This document shows, in pieces, positions 63,053 through 64,000 of a DNA stretch of 64,000 nt. Origin of the DNA: Pseudomonas frederiksbergensis. GTDB lineage: Bacteria; Pseudomonadota; Gammaproteobacteria; Pseudomonadales; Pseudomonadaceae. Numbering within the stretch: the stretch's first letter is position 1; each line of letters opens with the position of its first letter. Both the position numbers and the translations under genes were made by a program. The DNA lies in the NCBI RefSeq assembly GCF_000802155.2, contig NZ_JQGJ02000012.1, forward strand, positions 62,001 to 126,000, in the 5' to 3' direction. A model generated the notes under the pieces. That model saw only the letters and a list, made by a program, of their open reading frames with translations. It was not told where the DNA came from and did no database searches.

Positions 63053-63801
63053 TGCCGTTGCGCATTCTGTTGGCGTTGGCCCTGATGCTGGCCGCGCCGC
63101 TGGCGTTCTCCGCCGACCCGCTGTCGATCCCCGCGATTACCTTGGGCACCAACGCCGAAGGCGCACAGGAATACTCGGTCAGCTTGCAGATCCTGCTGAT
63201 CATGACCGCGCTGAGCTTCATCCCGGCGTTCGTCATGCTGATGACCAGTTTCACTCGGATCATCATCGTCTTCTCGATCCTGCGCCAGGCCCTCGGCCTG
63301 CAACAGACGCCATCGAACCAGATCCTCACCGGCATGGCACTGTTCCTGACCCTGTTCATCATGGCGCCGGTGTTCGACCGGGTGAACCAGGATGCGCTGC
63401 AACCCTATCTGGCGGAAACCCTCAGCGCCCAGGATGCGGTAGCGAGGGCCCAGGTGCCGATCAAGGATTTCATGCTCGCCCAGACTCGCAGCAGCGACCT
63501 GGAGCTGTTCATGCGCCTGTCCAAGCGCACCGACATCGCCAGCCCCGACCAGGCGCCGTTGACTATCCTGGTACCGGCGTTCGTGACCTCTGAACTCAAG
63601 ACCGCGTTCCAGATCGGTTTCATGATTTTCATCCCGTTCCTGATCATCGACCTGGTGGTCGCCAGTATCCTCATGGCCATGGGTATGATGATGCTGTCGC
63701 CGCTGATCATTTCCTTGCCGTTCAAGATCATGTTGTTCGTTTTGGTGGATGGCTGGGCGTTGATCATCGGCACCCTGGCGGGCAGTTTCGGCGGTGTTTA
63801 G
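63052..63801 (+). CDS. fliP: Flagellar export gate protein FliP
   Basis: 249 residues. Cleavable signal peptide (ending AFSA-DPLS) and four membrane helices. The cores SLQILLIMTALSFIPAFVMLMTSFTRIIIVFSILRQALGLQQTPSNQI and AFQIGFMIFIPFLIIDLVVASILMAMGMMML are near-invariant. Five FliP subunits form the export pore with FliQ and FliR. Translationally coupled to fliO. Confidence 0.98.
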   Translation: MPLRILLALALMLAAPLAFSADPLSIPAITLGTNAEGAQEYSVSLQILLIMTALSFIPAFVMLMTSFTRIIIVFSILRQALGLQQTPSNQILTGMALFLTLFIMAPVFDRVNQDALQPYLAETLSAQDAVARAQVPIKDFMLAQTRSSDLELFMRLSKRTDIASPDQAPLTILVPAFVTSELKTAFQIGFMIFIPFLIIDLVVASILMAMGMMMLSPLIISLPFKIMLFVLVDGWALIIGTLAGSFGGV

Positions 63802-63824
63802 ACCACTTGCGCGGGTAGCACGAT

Positions 63825-64000
63825 ATGACGCCTGAAGTAGCGGTAGACCTGTTCCGCGAGGCCCTGTGGCTGACCACCGTGATGGTGGCCATCCTGGTGA
63901 TCCCGAGCCTGCTGGTGGGCTTGCTGGTAGCGATGTTCCAGGCCGCCACGCAGATCAACGAACAGACCTTGAGTTTCCTGCCGCGCCTGCTGGTGATGCT
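63825..64000 (+). CDS. fliQ: Flagellar export gate protein FliQ (3' truncated by window)
   Basis: 58 codons visible of a gene usually about 89 long. Reads MTPEVAVDLFREALWLTTVMVAILVIPSLLVGLLVAMFQAATQINEQTLSFLPRLL, containing the first FliQ membrane helix and the conserved QAATQINEQTLSF loop. Follows fliP by 23 bp. Continues past base 64000, where fliR and flhB would be expected. Confidence 0.95.
   Translation, partial: MTPEVAVDLFREALWLTTVMVAILVIPSLLVGLLVAMFQAATQINEQTLSFLPRLLVM

Noticed and set aside
1..64000. Possible CRISPR arrays, tRNA or rRNA genes, insertion sequences, prophage
   Set aside because: No regularly spaced direct repeats, no cloverleaf-like segments and no transposase or integrase frames were seen on either strand.

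Overview
The window looks like the chromosome of a Pseudomonas of the P. fluorescens/P. syringae lineage. The evidence is high-GC coding bias, REP/REPIN repeats built on a GTGGCGAGGGAGCTTGCTCCC-type core, a phhABC-phhR phenylalanine catabolism locus, FleQ/FleSR-type flagellar control, and a 282-residue flagellin with a P. syringae-type flg22 region. No tRNA, rRNA, CRISPR array, insertion sequence or phage gene was seen.

Region 1 (1-16.7 kb) is mixed housekeeping and accessory genes. It holds the end of a MarR regulator, a FimV-like LysM membrane protein, a PlpD-type patatin autotransporter and a SelW-like thioredoxin-fold protein. A DMT exporter, two AraC regulators and a PlcP/LpxH-type metallophosphoesterase with a Pho-box-like repeat follow. 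Then come a DUF962-HD pair, a 159-bp palindromic MITE-like element, TrkH, a nitroreductase, and the phhABC operon divergent from phhR.

Region 2 (16.8-25.6 kb) is a tightly packed seven-gene glycan cluster: WbqC-like protein, a 1180-residue multidomain glycosyltransferase, a methyltransferase, an NAD-dependent sugar epimerase/reductase, an ATP-grasp ligase, a second metallophosphoesterase and a WecE-type sugar aminotransferase. It lies directly upstream of flgF, where flgBCDE is usually found. It probably makes and transfers a modified 4-amino-4,6-dideoxy sugar, with flagellin the likely acceptor.

Region 3 (25.7-42.2 kb) is flgFGHIJKL behind a strong sigma-54 promoter, followed by the flagellin glycosylation island: two further giant glycosyltransferases and a stand-alone ketoacyl-ACP synthase III. 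The first of these glycosyltransferases carries a one-base frameshift at a G6 tract (37355-37360). All three giant enzymes share related GT2 domains.

Region 4 (42.3-64 kb) is fliC-flaG-fliD-fliS-fliT-fleQ-fleSR-fliEFGHIJ, then an STAS / receiver-phosphatase-ATPase / Hpt signalling trio, then fliK and fliLMNOPQ. fliQ is cut by the window end. Sequence-visible control is unusually clear: good sigma-54 -24/-12 elements precede flgF, fleS, fliE, fliK and fliL (a weaker one precedes fliD), and sigma-28 elements precede fliC and fliS. FleQ and FleR, which activate sigma-54, are encoded here. The picture is a hierarchical flagellar regulon with an embedded, possibly switchable, flagellin-glycosylation system.
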